Shown piece after piece: positions 29,428 to 40,114 of a DNA stretch of 64,000 nucleotides. The stretch is taken from the NCBI GenBank assembly GCA_902624465.1, contig CACNXP010000002.1, positions 1 through 64,000 on the forward strand. Direction: 5' to 3'. Positions within the stretch are counted from its first letter, which is position 1. The number at the start of each line of letters is the position of its first letter. The stretch is from an uncultured Pelagibacteraceae bacterium. Its GTDB lineage: Bacteria > Pseudomonadota > Alphaproteobacteria > Pelagibacterales > Pelagibacteraceae. Under the pieces are notes generated by a model. That model did no database searches. It was not told the origin of the DNA and worked only from the letters and a program-made list of their open reading frames with translations. Made by a program: the position numbers and the translations under genes.

Positions 29428-30201
29428 TTGAAAAAAGACAAATTTATTATTTCTAAGAAAAATTTTAGCTCTAGACTTATCGTTGGGACTGGTAAGTATA
29501 AAAGTATGCAGGAGTGTGCTAAGGCAATCAATTTGTCTGGAGCCGAAATAGTCACAGTTGCTGTTCGAAGAGTAAATATTACTGATAAAAAAAAACCATT
29601 GTTAATGGATTATATTGATCCAAAAAAAATTACCTACCTTCCTAACACTGCTGGCTGTTTTAACTCAAAAGAAGCATTAAGAACTCTAAGATTAGCACGA
29701 GAGATAGGTGGTTGGAAATTAGTTAAACTAGAGGTTTTGGGAGATAAAAAAAACTTGTTCCCAGAGATGATTGAAACACTTAAATCAACTGAGGTATTAA
29801 CTAAAGAGGGATTTAAAGTGATGGTTTATTGCAATGACGATCCTTTAATGGCAAAAAGGTTGGAGAATGCAGGCGCGTGTGCAATTATGCCCCTGGCTGC
29901 TCCAATAGGTTCAGGTTTAGGTATTATCAATGAAATAAATATTAGGATAATTAGGAAGCAAACAAAATTACCGTTAATTATTGATGCTGGATTAGGCCAA
30001 GCATCAGATGCTGCTATAGCTATGGAATTAGGTTGTGATGGAGTCTTAGTAAATACTGCGATTGCAAAAGCAAAAAAACCATTTCAAATGGCTTTAGCAT
30101 TTAAGAACGCAGTTATTGCTGGTCGTCAATCTTACTTGTCTGGTAGAATAAAAAAAACATTATACGGAAATCCATCTTCTCCAAAGTCAGGAATTATCTA
30201 G
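29428..30201 (+). CDS. thiG: Thiazole synthase
   Basis: ThiG builds the thiazole phosphate of thiamine from DXP, dehydroglycine and ThiS thiocarboxylate. The 257-residue TIM-barrel has RLIVGTGKY, the TVAVRRVNI motif, the Schiff-base Lys in [22 protein letters not shown] and [11 protein letters not shown]. The start is TTG at 29428, with GGAGGTGG at 29414-29421 as the ribosome site. The end overlaps convergent RNase E/G by 8 bases. The thiS-thiG pair is present, but no other thiamine genes appear here. Confidence 0.95.
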   Translation: MKKDKFIISKKNFSSRLIVGTGKYKSMQECAKAINLSGAEIVTVAVRRVNITDKKKPLLMDYIDPKKITYLPNTAGCFNSKEALRTLRLAREIGGWKLVKLEVLGDKKNLFPEMIETLKSTEVLTKEGFKVMVYCNDDPLMAKRLENAGACAIMPLAAPIGSGLGIINEINIRIIRKQTKLPLIIDAGLGQASDAAIAMELGCDGVLVNTAIAKAKKPFQMALAFKNAVIAGRQSYLSGRIKKTLYGNPSSPKSGII

Positions 30202-31987
30202 CTTTCTTATAAAATTTTTTTTTTCTAAAAGTTTTCTTTTTAAATTTTTTTTTGTCTTTTAATTCAATAATGTTGTTAACTTTTTGCTCTTCAAGATTTT
30301 TTAATTTTTCAAAATGTTCAATCAGCTCTATAGTTTTCTTAGACTTATTTTTAATATCAATGATATATTCAGGAATTATTAAACTATTATCAGATATTAT
30401 ATCAATTTTCATTTTATTCTTTTTTTCAAAGTATGTAAGATCTTCAATAAAGTTTTCTTTTAGAAAATCGGAAATTTTTTTACAAACCTTTAAATCTACA
30501 AATTTTGCTTTATTTATTACTGCTTTTAATTCAACTAATTTGAGAATTTTTAGTGCAAAAGACTCATCTGTTAGTTTGATATTCCATTTAACAGCACTTT
30601 CTCTTAATCTCTGTCGAGACATTTCTAAAAGACCAAAATTCGATATTCTTCCAATTTGAATTCTGGCTCGATCCGATCTACACTTTTCTTTTAGTCTTCT
30701 TTCTACTAATCTACGATTCCCATAACTAAGCATGTCAATAAAATCTATTATTATAAGTCCCGACAAATCTCTTATTTTAATTTGTCTAGCTATTTCATCT
30801 GCTGCCTCAAGATTAGTATCTAAAGCAGTGCTTTCTACATTTTTTTGTTTGATTGAACTTCCAGAGTTAATATCAATGGAAACCAACGCCTCTGTAGGAT
30901 TAATCACCAAGTAACCACCAGAGTTCAATTTTATTTCACTTTCAAATATTTGATTTAATTTCTGTTCAATACCCTCTTCAATAAATAAAGGTTTTTTTCC
31001 TCTGTATTTTTTTATCTTTTTTACATGAGAAGGCATCATCATTTTCATAAAATTTTGAGCTTTTTTATAACCCTCATTACCTTCAATAATTATATTTTTT
31101 GTGTTTTCATCATACATATCTCTTAAGGTTCTTTTAATTATTTCGCTTTCTTGATGAATTAATGAAGGCGCTATAGAGCTTAAGGCATTTTCCTTAATTT
31201 GATTCCAATTATAAATTAGTGTATCTAAATCATGATTAATTTCATTTTTAGTTTTGTTGCTTCCAGCGGTTCTTACTATCAGTCCCATTTCTTTCGGGAT
31301 TTCAATTTCATTTAAAATACTTCTAATTTTTTTTCGATCTGCAGGATTAAAAATTTTTCTTGAAATTCCTCCACCTTTAGGAGTGTTAGGCATTAAAACT
31401 ATATATTTGCCCGCAATGGAAATAAACGTACTTAACGCAGCACCTTTTTGACCACGCTCATCTTTTATAACCTGAACTAAAATTACTTGATTAGGCTTTA
31501 TTACCTCTTGGATTTTGTATCTTTTGAATCTAAATTTACTTTCATATTTTTTTTCTTTTTCATTTTCTGAATTTTCCTTATCTTCTGGATCTTTTTTTTC
31601 TATTGGATCCTTTTTTTCCAAGGGATCCTCAATTTCTAATTTACCTTCAGCTAAATTTTCTTCCTCTTTAGCTTCAACTTTTTTTGATAGTTCCTCTCGG
31701 ACTCTTTCCTCTTCTTGTTTTATTTTTTCTAGATCACTTTGTGGAATTTGATAATAGTCAGATTGAATATCGTTGAAAGATAAAAAACCATGACGCTCCC
31801 TCCCGAAATCAACGAACGCAGCTTGCAAAGATGGTTCTATACGACTTACTTTACCTAAATAGATATTATTTTTGATTAGACTATTCTTTATGCCTTCATA
31901 CTCATAATCTTCAATTTTTTCACCTGATTTGAGTACAATTCTAATCTCGTTTGGATGCGAAGCATCGATATATAAATTTTTTTCCAT
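30194..31987 (-). CDS. rne: Ribonuclease E/G, short form without visible zinc-link
   Basis: An endoribonuclease of about 597 residues from the ATG at 31987, where [14 protein letters not shown] matches the family start; an upstream ATG at 32056 adds 23 residues. An S1 domain is interrupted by an acidic Lys/Asp/Glu insertion (about residues 95-150). The catalytic DNase I-like domain has [10 protein letters not shown] and [10 protein letters not shown] with the metal Asp residues, and [11 protein letters not shown]. The CPxC zinc-link expected after that motif is not seen. The long RNase E scaffold tail is absent and a Lys-rich end closes the protein. RNase E versus RNase G is uncertain. Confidence 0.85.
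   Translation of the reverse strand: MEKNLYIDASHPNEIRIVLKSGEKIEDYEYEGIKNSLIKNNIYLGKVSRIEPSLQAAFVDFGRERHGFLSFNDIQSDYYQIPQSDLEKIKQEEERVREELSKKVEAKEEENLAEGKLEIEDPLEKKDPIEKKDPEDKENSENEKEKKYESKFRFKRYKIQEVIKPNQVILVQVIKDERGQKGAALSTFISIAGKYIVLMPNTPKGGGISRKIFNPADRKKIRSILNEIEIPKEMGLIVRTAGSNKTKNEINHDLDTLIYNWNQIKENALSSIAPSLIHQESEIIKRTLRDMYDENTKNIIIEGNEGYKKAQNFMKMMMPSHVKKIKKYRGKKPLFIEEGIEQKLNQIFESEIKLNSGGYLVINPTEALVSIDINSGSSIKQKNVESTALDTNLEAADEIARQIKIRDLSGLIIIDFIDMLSYGNRRLVERRLKEKCRSDRARIQIGRISNFGLLEMSRQRLRESAVKWNIKLTDESFALKILKLVELKAVINKAKFVDLKVCKKISDFLKENFIEDLTYFEKKNKMKIDIISDNSLIIPEYIIDIKNKSKKTIELIEHFEKLKNLEEQKVNNIIELKDKKKFKKKTFRKKKFYKKAR
31575..31640 (-). repeat. In-frame DP-x-EKK repeat within the RNase E/G S1 insertion
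   Basis: Reading leftward, three near-identical units encode [14 protein letters not shown] and KDPEDKE. They are seen as repeated GGATCC followed by a T-run on the plus strand. The units lie in the acidic insertion of the S1 domain and are low-complexity, so slippage may have produced them. Confidence 0.6.
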
Positions 31988-32080
31988 AACATTTTTTTTG
32001 ATTGTTTCATAAATTATTAAAATTTTGTTTGTATTCTTATGCCTTATCTTTAACAAATTCCCTTATATAATGGAAACAAA

Positions 32081-34417
32081 ATGAGCAAAATTTTAAAGAA
32101 TTTATTTATTGGTTTTATTAGTTTTTCATTAATTTCATCAATAATTGTTTTAGGTATTTTGTGGAATTTTTCCAACAATATACCTGATTACAAATTTTTA
32201 AAAAATTACAAACCTCCTGTCTCAAGCAAGGTTTACTCTGGGAATGGTGATTTAGTTGCAGATTTTTCAAGAGAAAAAAGAATATTTGTTCCTTATGAAA
32301 CAATACCTCAAAATGTAATTAATGCCTTCTTGTCTGCTGAAGATAAAAATTTTTTTTCTCATCCTGGTGTTGATGCTAAAGGAATTTTACGAGCGATAGT
32401 AAACAATATTAAAAATGTTGTTACTTCAAAAAGATTAGAAGGTGCCTCAACAATAACCCAACAAGTAGCAAAAAACTTTCTTTTAACAAATGAAGTAAGT
32501 TTAAATAGAAAAATTAAAGAGGCTATATTGGCTTTTAGAATTGAAAGAGCACTATCAAAAGAAAGAATACTCGAATTATATTTAAATCAAATTTACCTCG
32601 GGAGTGGGGCCTATGGAGTCGCTGCGGCAAGTTTAGAATATTTTGACAAATCGATAAAAGAACTCGATTATGAAGAAGCAGCCTTATTGGCTGCACTACC
32701 TAAGGCCCCTAGCAAATATAACCCTTATAGAAATATTGAATTAGCAAAATTTAGAAGAGATTTGGTTTTAAAAAATTTATTAGACAATAACTTCATAACA
32801 AAAAAAGATTATCAAAATTTAAAGAAAAAAAATATTCAATTAAAAAAAACAAAAAGAATTTATCTAGAGGATGCTCAATATTATATTGAGGATGTAAGAA
32901 AAGATATCATTGAAATTTTATCATATGAAAAAGTTTATAATCAAGGCTTTAATATAAACACACCAATAAATCTAGAATTACAAAAAATAGCAACAAACTC
33001 TTTAAGAAATGGATTAATTAGATATGACCAACGTAAAGGTTGGCGTGGTCCATTGTTAAATAAACCATATTCTAAAAATTGGTCTGTTAGTTTAGAGAAA
33101 TATGATTTAGAAAATTCTATTGATTGGAAAATTGCAATAATAAAAAAAATCTCTAAATTTTCTATAGAAATAGAAACAAAAGATAAAATTAAAGGAATTA
33201 TAGATTACAATAATATTTCTTGGACTAAAAAAGAATTAGATGACCTTTTTAGAGTAGGAGACATAATCTATGTTAAGAATATAAGAAATAATAAGTTTAG
33301 CCTTAAACAATTACCAAAAATAAATGGTGGAATAGTTGTAATGGATCCTTTTACAGGTAGAGTCGTTGCTCTTAGTGGTGGATTTAGTTTTAAAAATAGC
33401 GAGTTTAATAGGGCTTCACAAGCTTTGCGACAACCCGGTTCAGCATTTAAACCATTCGTTTACGCTTTAGCTCTTGAAAATAATTACACTCCTTCTTCAT
33501 TAGTTCTTGATGCACCAATAGTTTTAGATCAAGGAACTGATTTAAAAATGTGGAAGCCAGAAAATTATGGAAAAAAATTTTATGGACCATCAACTTTGAG
33601 AATTGGTTTAGAAAAGTCACGAAATTTAATGACAGTAAGAATTGCACAGGATTTAGGTGTAGACAAAGTTGCCGAATTCTCCAAAAATCTTGGTATTTAT
33701 GAAAATCCTGATGAGCTTTTATCTATTTCTCTGGGTTCTGCCGAAACAACTTTGTTAAAACTTACATCTGCATATTCAGCTTTTGTAAATGGAGGAAAAT
33801 TAGTTTCACCAATTTTGATTGATCGTGTTCAGGATAGTGAGGGAAACACAATTTTAAATAATGAAAATAGATTATGCTTAAATTGTGATAAACTTTCATA
33901 TACTGGTAAAGATTTTCCTGATGTAGGTAATAATTTTAAACAGGTATTTTCTCCACAAACAGCCTATCAAATTACCTCTTTATTAGAAGGTGTCATAAAA
34001 AGAGGTACAGGAAAAAAATTGAGAGATCTAAATTTGAATCTCGCAGGTAAAACAGGAACAACTAATAAAAACACCGATGCATGGTTTATTGGTTTTACTT
34101 CAAATTATGTTATTGGGGTGTATGTTGGAATGGATAATCCTCAGCCATTAGGTAAATTTGAAACTGGTTCAAAAACAGCACTACCGATTTTTAAAGAATT
34201 TATCGAATCAGCTATTAAAAAATCTGACGCTCGACCATTTAAAGTTGCTGATGAGATTACAATGATGGTAGTTGACCCGACAACAGGTCAAAAAGCAAAA
34301 TTTTCATCTAAAGATACAATTTTAGAGGCATATAAAAGTAAGAATGTTGTTGATGGTAAAGTGCTATATTCAAATAATAATAGATTAGATGCGAATAATA
34401 TATTAAAGTTTTACTAA
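32081..34417 (+). CDS. mrcA: Penicillin-binding protein 1A
   Basis: A 778-residue class A PBP, bifunctional in peptidoglycan synthesis. An N-terminal transmembrane anchor (about 8-30) precedes the GT51 glycosyltransferase domain with EDKNFFSHPGVD and ASTITQQVAKN. The transpeptidase domain has the SxxK nucleophile in GSAFKPFVYA, an SxN-type motif, and KTGTTNKNTDAWF. It lies divergent to RNase E/G. Its TAA overlaps the prfB ATG (TAATG), so the two are coupled. Confidence 0.94.
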   Translation: MSKILKNLFIGFISFSLISSIIVLGILWNFSNNIPDYKFLKNYKPPVSSKVYSGNGDLVADFSREKRIFVPYETIPQNVINAFLSAEDKNFFSHPGVDAKGILRAIVNNIKNVVTSKRLEGASTITQQVAKNFLLTNEVSLNRKIKEAILAFRIERALSKERILELYLNQIYLGSGAYGVAAASLEYFDKSIKELDYEEAALLAALPKAPSKYNPYRNIELAKFRRDLVLKNLLDNNFITKKDYQNLKKKNIQLKKTKRIYLEDAQYYIEDVRKDIIEILSYEKVYNQGFNINTPINLELQKIATNSLRNGLIRYDQRKGWRGPLLNKPYSKNWSVSLEKYDLENSIDWKIAIIKKISKFSIEIETKDKIKGIIDYNNISWTKKELDDLFRVGDIIYVKNIRNNKFSLKQLPKINGGIVVMDPFTGRVVALSGGFSFKNSEFNRASQALRQPGSAFKPFVYALALENNYTPSSLVLDAPIVLDQGTDLKMWKPENYGKKFYGPSTLRIGLEKSRNLMTVRIAQDLGVDKVAEFSKNLGIYENPDELLSISLGSAETTLLKLTSAYSAFVNGGKLVSPILIDRVQDSEGNTILNNENRLCLNCDKLSYTGKDFPDVGNNFKQVFSPQTAYQITSLLEGVIKRGTGKKLRDLNLNLAGKTGTTNKNTDAWFIGFTSNYVIGVYVGMDNPQPLGKFETGSKTALPIFKEFIESAIKKSDARPFKVADEITMMVVDPTTGQKAKFSSKDTILEAYKSKNVVDGKVLYSNNNRLDANNILKFY

Positions 34418-35509
34418 TGGATCATAAATATACAGATTATAAAAAAGAGATAGAAAAAATAAATCAAAAAGTTAAGGAGTATCTTTGATAAAAATAAGAT
34501 AAATTTAAAATTAAAAAGTCATAATAAAACTATTCTTAATCCTGATTTTTGGCAGAATAGGTCTAATTCCAAAAAAATACTTAAAGAAAAAAAATTGTAC
34601 GAAGACCTGATTAATTCTCACAAAAATTCTTTAAATCAGTTAAAAGATTTAGGAGATTTGTACGAATTAGCTTTAGAGGAAAATAATACCAACATACAAA
34701 ATGAGATTTTGGAAAGTATCAAGAGTTTAAGAAAACTCGCAAAAAAAAATGAAATCAATTGTTTTTTATCCAATGAGTCTGATTCTTTAGATTGTTATAT
34801 AGAAATTCATGCTGGCGCTGGAGGTACTGAGAGTCAAGATTGGGCAGATATGCTGAGGAGAATGTATCTAAAATGGTCTGACAATAAAAATTATAAATCA
34901 ACTTTGATAAGTGAGCATAAAGGTGATGAGGCGGGCATAAAATCCTCAACAATTAAAATTGAAGGTGATTACGTATTTGGTTGGTTAAAAAAAGAGTCTG
35001 GAATTCACAGGTTAGTAAGAATTTCGCCATTTGACTCAGGTGCTAGACGCCATACCAGTTTTGCTAGTATTTGGGTTTATCCAGTGGTGGATGAAAATAT
35101 TAATATTGAAATTCAAGATAAAGATTTAAGAATAGACACTTATCGATCTAGTGGTGCTGGTGGTCAACATGTCAATACAACTGATAGCGCAGTTAGAATA
35201 ACTCATTTACCATCTAAAATTGTAGTTCAATGTCAAAATGAAAGATCACAACATAAAAATAAAGAAACATGCATGAACATGCTTAAAGCAAGACTCTATG
35301 ATTTTGAAATTAAGAAAAAAGAAAAAGAAAATGAAAATACCGAGTCATCAAAATCTGAAATAGGCTGGGGACATCAAATAAGATCTTATGTTCTGCAACC
35401 ATATAGATTAGTTAAAGATAATAGATCGAACTTTGAAAGTTCTAATCCAGATAAGATTTTAGATGGGGAAATTGACGAATTTTTAGAACAATCGCTATAT
35501 CAAACATAA
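34417..35509 (+). CDS. prfB: Peptide chain release factor 2 with programmed +1 frameshift
   Basis: RF2 ends translation at UGA and UAA. The zero-frame ORF starts at ATG 34417 and stops at TGA 34486-34488 after 23 codons. Shifting +1 at CTT-TGA continues in frame from 34487 to the TAA at 35507-35509, giving 363 residues. The site matches the RF2 autoregulatory signal: an AAGGAG Shine-Dalgarno-like element (34474-34479), then TAT CTT TGA. The second part has the GGQ motif (SGAGGQHVNTTDSAVRITH) and GAGGTESQDWADMLLR-like GAGGTESQDWADMLRRM. It overlaps the AsmA-like gene start by one base. Confidence 0.95.
34474..34489 (+). promoter_or_regulatory. RF2 programmed frameshift site
   Basis: AAGGAG followed after 3 bases by CTTTGA is the spacing of the classical RF2 frameshift signal. 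The Shine-Dalgarno-like element sits 5' of the slippery CTT and UGA stop. When RF2 is scarce, slow termination at UGA allows a +1 slip that restores RF2 synthesis. The E. coli element uses AGGGGG; the variant here keeps the GGAG core. Confidence 0.9.
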
Positions 35510-37695
35510 TGAAAATATTTTTTAAACTTTTTATAGCCATAATATTTATATTATTTGTTACAATATCATACCTAAGTATTTTTGGAATCGAGACTGATAA
35601 ATTTAATAGTCAAATAATAGAAAAAATTCAAAAATTTGATAAGAATTTAGAAGTTGAATTAAAAGAAATAAAATTAATTTTAGATCCATTTCAATTAAAA
35701 CTTCAAGCTAAAACAATTGGCACAAATTTAATTAATCAAAGTAGAAAAATAGAAATTGAAAATATAAAAACACAACTTTCGTTAAAGTTCTTAATAGAAG
35801 ATAAGTTTTCAATTGAAAATTTAGAGATTTCATCAAAATCTCTTGAGTTAAAAAACTTAATTTCTTTTTTAAGATCGTTTCAAAATACTCCAGAACTGTT
35901 CATAATGGAAAAAGCCATTAAAAAAGGATATTTGATTGCTGATATAAAGTTAGAATTTGATTCAAATGGAAATATTAAGAGTAACTATGAGATTAATGGT
36001 ATTGTAAAAGATGTTGAACTAAATGTATTGAAAAAATACAATTTACAAAAATTAGACTTTATTTTTGGCTATAGTAGAAATAATTTTTTAGTTAAAGATC
36101 TTAATTTTAAATTTGATAAAATAGGATTTTTCTCAGAAAAAGTATTAATTAAAAAAAAGAATGATGATTTTTTTGTAGATGGTACCTTTGCGCATAAAAA
36201 GTCTGATTTAGATAAAAGAAATATAGATTTATTAGTCAAACCATTTTTACCAAATTTTGAAATAGAAAAAATATTATTGACTTCCAATAATAATTTTTCC
36301 TTTGAAATACAAAAAGGATTTAAATTTGAAAATTTCAGAATTAACTCAGAAATATTAGTTCATGAATTAATAATACCTAATCATTTGAAATTAAAAAGAT
36401 TTTTTCCAAAACAAAAAAAAACAATTTCTCTTTTAGATCAAAAAATAAAATTAAAATATGAAAAGAATAATTTTACTATTAAGGGAAATGGAAACTTACT
36501 TTATCAAGTTAATAATGATGATATAGATTATTTTTTTTCAAATAATAATAAAACTAAAAACTTTGATATAATTTTAAGAATCAAAGATAACCCTTTTAAG
36601 TTTGATTATTTAAATTATAAAAAAAAGGAGAAAAATGAAATTATCTTAAATTTCAAAGGGTCTCAAAATAAAAATAACGAACTGGTAATAAAATCTTTTA
36701 ATCTAAATGAGGATAAAAACTTTATTAAAATAAAAAATTTAGTTTTTAATGAAAAACTTCAAATTTCTGGATTAGATGAGGTAGATTTAGACTATCTGGA
36801 TCAAGACAGAAAAAAAAATTCAATAAGATTAAAAAAAGATAAAAAAAAATATTATTTAACTGGGTCTAGTTTTAACGCTGATAATTTTATTGAGGACTTA
36901 TTATCAAATGATGATGAAGGTTCAAAAATCATAGATATAAATAGTAATTTTGAAATTGATATTGAAAAAATTTTTTTAGATAGTGAGTATTATCTAACAG
37001 ATATTAATGGAGATATTTCAATTAAAAAAAATGAAATACAAAAAGCTAATTTAATAGGAAGTTTTTCAAAAAATAGAAAACTTAAATTCACAATCAATAG
37101 TGTTGATAATAATAAAATCACCACATTGTTTGTTGATGAGGCAAAACCTTTTGTTAAAAGATATAAATTTATAAAGGGTTTTGATGAGGGATCGCTCGAT
37201 TTTTATAGTTCAAAAAAATCAAAAAAATCTGTTTCGCAAATAAAAATTTATGATTTCAAATTAAAAGAGCTACCTATATTGACAAAAATTCTTACCCTGG
37301 CATCCTTACAAGGTATTGCAGATATTTTATCTGGAGAAGGAATACGTTTCACAGAATTTGAGATGAACTTTAAGAATGAGGGTAATTTGATGACCATTGA
37401 CGAGATTTATGCAATTGGTCCAGCAATATCTATTTTAATGGAGGGTTATGTTGAAAAAAACAAATTAATTAGTTTAAAGGGTACATTAGTGCCAGCTACA
37501 ACAATTAATAATTTTATTGGTTCATTACCTGTGCTAGGTGAAATACTAGTTGGAAAAAAAACTGGTGAGGGAGTATTTGGAGTAAGTTTTAAGATCAAAG
37601 GCCCTCCAAAAAATTTAAAAACTTCAGTAAATCCTGTCAAAACTTTAACACCCAGATTTATTACAAGAACATTGGAAAAAATTAAAAAGAATTAA
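35509..37695 (+). CDS. AsmA-like / DUF3971 envelope protein
   Basis: A 728-residue protein with one N-terminal transmembrane helix (about 5-25) followed by a long, beta-rich, low-complexity periplasmic region. The C-terminal part (about residues 600-720, including ILTLASLQGIADILSGEGI and the VPATTINNFIGSLPVLGEIL stretch) resembles the AsmA/YhdP C-terminal region. Proteins of this type are implicated in phospholipid traffic to the outer membrane; the role here is inferred. It follows prfB with a TAATG overlap and ends inside convergent tyrS. Confidence 0.75.
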   Translation: MKIFFKLFIAIIFILFVTISYLSIFGIETDKFNSQIIEKIQKFDKNLEVELKEIKLILDPFQLKLQAKTIGTNLINQSRKIEIENIKTQLSLKFLIEDKFSIENLEISSKSLELKNLISFLRSFQNTPELFIMEKAIKKGYLIADIKLEFDSNGNIKSNYEINGIVKDVELNVLKKYNLQKLDFIFGYSRNNFLVKDLNFKFDKIGFFSEKVLIKKKNDDFFVDGTFAHKKSDLDKRNIDLLVKPFLPNFEIEKILLTSNNNFSFEIQKGFKFENFRINSEILVHELIIPNHLKLKRFFPKQKKTISLLDQKIKLKYEKNNFTIKGNGNLLYQVNNDDIDYFFSNNNKTKNFDIILRIKDNPFKFDYLNYKKKEKNEIILNFKGSQNKNNELVIKSFNLNEDKNFIKIKNLVFNEKLQISGLDEVDLDYLDQDRKKNSIRLKKDKKKYYLTGSSFNADNFIEDLLSNDDEGSKIIDINSNFEIDIEKIFLDSEYYLTDINGDISIKKNEIQKANLIGSFSKNRKLKFTINSVDNNKITTLFVDEAKPFVKRYKFIKGFDEGSLDFYSSKKSKKSVSQIKIYDFKLKELPILTKILTLASLQGIADILSGEGIRFTEFEMNFKNEGNLMTIDEIYAIGPAISILMEGYVEKNKLISLKGTLVPATTINNFIGSLPVLGEILVGKKTGEGVFGVSFKIKGPPKNLKTSVNPVKTLTPRFITRTLEKIKKN

Positions 37696-38921
37696 CTTAA
37701 CTCAATTTTTAAATGTCTTTTTTTTCCCACAGAAAGTTTTAAATAATTTTGTCTGAATAATTCATAAGAAATAATCAGATTTTCGTGAGATATGATTTCA
37801 TCATTTAGTTTTATTGCATTTCCTCTAATAAGACGTCTGACTTCACTCTTTGAATTTTCTAATTTAGATAAGATCACGAGATCTATAATACTCATTTTAT
37901 TTTCAATATCAGTTTTCTTAATTTTAATTGAAGGTAAATTTGAACTGAGCGAAGTTCCTGAGAAAGCTTCTTTTGCCGCTTGCTCTGAACTTTTAGCTGC
38001 TTTTAAACCATGAAGCATAGCAGTTGTCTCGTTAGCTAGCTTAATTTTAAGTTTATTAATGTCTTCATCCTTCATTTTATCAATTTCTTCAATATCTAAA
38101 TCTGTGAACATTTTTAAAAATTTTATTACATCTCTGTCATCAATATTTCTCCAAAATTGCCAATAGTCATATGATGATAATAATTTTTCATCTAACCAAA
38201 TAGCACCTGACTCAGTTTTTCCCATTTTTGCTCCTGAGGATAATGTAATGAGAGGGGTAGTTAAACCATAAGCTTGTTTACTAGAATATCTTTTTATAAG
38301 TTCTGTTCCATTGACAATGTTTCCCCATTGATCAGAACCTCCTATTTGCAAAGAACAATTCTTTTTTTTATTTAGCTCTAAAAAATCATATGCTTGGAGA
38401 ATCATATAATTAAATTCCATATAACTTAAAGATTGTTCTCTATCCAATCTAGTTTTAACACTTTCGAAAGTAAGCATTTTATTAATTGTAAAATGTTTTC
38501 CTATTTCTCTTAAAAATGAAATATAATTTAAATTTTTAAGCCAGGAATAATTATTTACAAAAATAGGTTTTGTTTTTGGATCGTTATTATTTAAAAATTT
38601 TTTTAATATTTTTTCAATATTTTTTGTATTTTTCTCTATTTCTTTTTCAGTTAAAATTTTCCTTGTTTTGTCTTTACCTGAAGGATCCCCAATTCTGGTA
38701 GTCCCTCCACCTAATAAGACAATCGGTCTGTGCCCATATTTTTGAAGAAGTCTGAGGCACATGATTTGAAGTAAGCTTCCAACATGAAGACTTTCAGCAG
38801 TGCAATCAAAACCTATGTAACCTTTAATTTTTTCTTTATTGATTAATTTAGATAATTCATTTTCATTCGTGCATTGATAGAAGAAGCCTCTATCTTTAAA
38901 TTCTTTTAAAAATTTATCCAT
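37692..38921 (-). CDS. tyrS: Tyrosyl-tRNA synthetase
   Basis: A class I synthetase of about 409 residues. The ATG at 38921 is preferred over 38939 because DKFLKEFKDRGFFYQ matches the family start. It has a HIGH-like HVGSLLQ, the tyrosine-binding GGSDQWGNI, a KMSKS-like KMGKTESG, and a C-terminal S4 RNA-binding domain (LVILSKLENSKSEVRRLIRG). It overlaps the convergent AsmA-like gene by 4 bases; anmK starts 47 bases away in the other direction. Confidence 0.95.
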   Translation of the reverse strand: MDKFLKEFKDRGFFYQCTNENELSKLINKEKIKGYIGFDCTAESLHVGSLLQIMCLRLLQKYGHRPIVLLGGGTTRIGDPSGKDKTRKILTEKEIEKNTKNIEKILKKFLNNNDPKTKPIFVNNYSWLKNLNYISFLREIGKHFTINKMLTFESVKTRLDREQSLSYMEFNYMILQAYDFLELNKKKNCSLQIGGSDQWGNIVNGTELIKRYSSKQAYGLTTPLITLSSGAKMGKTESGAIWLDEKLLSSYDYWQFWRNIDDRDVIKFLKMFTDLDIEEIDKMKDEDINKLKIKLANETTAMLHGLKAAKSSEQAAKEAFSGTSLSSNLPSIKIKKTDIENKMSIIDLVILSKLENSKSEVRRLIRGNAIKLNDEIISHENLIISYELFRQNYLKLSVGKKRHLKIELS

Positions 38922-38968
38922 AAGTCTATAGTTCCACAATATACATTATTTGATAAAAAAAAATAAGA

Positions 38969-40114
38969 ATGGAAAAGATTTATACAGCAATGGGTTTAAT
39001 GAGTGGTACCTCATCGGATGGAGTAGATGTATCCATAATTAGGTCAGATGGTAATCAAGAATTTTCAATATTAATTGATAAATACTTTCAATATGATGAA
39101 GAATTAACTCAAAAAATACTTAAAATTAGGGATAAAATCTTAAGTCCAGATGATTTGAACAAATATCAACTTGAAATCAAAGATTTAGAAAGAGAAATAA
39201 CTTTATTTCATTTTAAGGCCGTTAATAAGAGCCTTGAACTATCAAAAACTGAAGTTGATTTAATTGGTTTCCATGGTCAAACAATATTTCATGCTCCAGA
39301 AAAAAAAATTACAAAACAATTGGGTGACGGATTGCTACTATCTCAACTAACCAAAAAGAAAGTTATTTACAATTTTAGACAAAATGATTTAGAAAATGGG
39401 GGACAGGGTGCTCCTCTAGCACCAATCTTTCATAACACTTTAGCAAATGGATTAAATAAAAAATTTAATTTGGGTTTTCCTGTTAATATTCTTAATATTG
39501 GAGGTATTTCTAATGTTACCTCTACAATAGAATACAATAATTTGGATTTAGAAGAAAAAATTTATGCCTGTGATATTGGACCTGGCAATTGTTTGATAGA
39601 CGAATGGATGAGAAAAAATTCAAAAAAAGGGTATGATAAAGAAGGTTTAGTAGCAAGATCTGGAAAAACAGACAAACTTATTTTAAATCAGGCTTTGGAC
39701 AATTTTACTGAACAATCTAATTTTGAAAAATCTTTAGATATTAAAAATTTTGATATTTTTTTTGCAAAAGGACTTTCATTAGAGGATGGTGCGGCAACCA
39801 TTACTGATTTCACTGCCAAATTAATTTCCAATGGAATGAATTTTATTCACAATAAGAATAATTCTCAAAAAAGCAAATGGTTAGTATGTGGGGGAGGAAG
39901 AAAAAATAAATATCTTTTAGAGAGTATAAAAAGTAATTTTGATGATATAAATCTTAATTCAATTGATCAATATGAATTAGATGGAGACTTTATTGAGTCT
40001 CAAGCTTTTGCTTTTTTAGCTATAAGATCGCTAAAAGGTATGCCTATTTCATTTCCAAATACAACTAGATGTAAAAAATCGGTAACTGGTGGAGTTTTAG
40101 TTGAAAACTTTTAA
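38969..40114 (+). CDS. anmK: Anhydro-N-acetylmuramic acid kinase
   Basis: This kinase converts anhydroMurNAc to MurNAc-6-phosphate in peptidoglycan recycling. The 381-residue protein has the MSGTSSDGVD phosphate loop at residues 9-18, LIGFHGQTIFH, NIGGISNVT and a late CGGGRKNKYL. It is divergent from tyrS, the typical alphaproteobacterial partner, and overlaps the convergent hydrolase by 4 bases. No murQ or anhydro-sugar transporter is visible here. Confidence 0.93.
   Translation: MEKIYTAMGLMSGTSSDGVDVSIIRSDGNQEFSILIDKYFQYDEELTQKILKIRDKILSPDDLNKYQLEIKDLEREITLFHFKAVNKSLELSKTEVDLIGFHGQTIFHAPEKKITKQLGDGLLLSQLTKKKVIYNFRQNDLENGGQGAPLAPIFHNTLANGLNKKFNLGFPVNILNIGGISNVTSTIEYNNLDLEEKIYACDIGPGNCLIDEWMRKNSKKGYDKEGLVARSGKTDKLILNQALDNFTEQSNFEKSLDIKNFDIFFAKGLSLEDGAATITDFTAKLISNGMNFIHNKNNSQKSKWLVCGGGRKNKYLLESIKSNFDDINLNSIDQYELDGDFIESQAFAFLAIRSLKGMPISFPNTTRCKKSVTGGVLVENF

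Noticed and set aside
34595-35509. RF2 as a shorter protein starting at TTG 34595
   Set aside because: The upstream 23-codon zero frame and the SD-CTT-TGA signal match programmed frameshifting, and the codons between 34487 and 34595 are in frame with RF2-like helical sequence.
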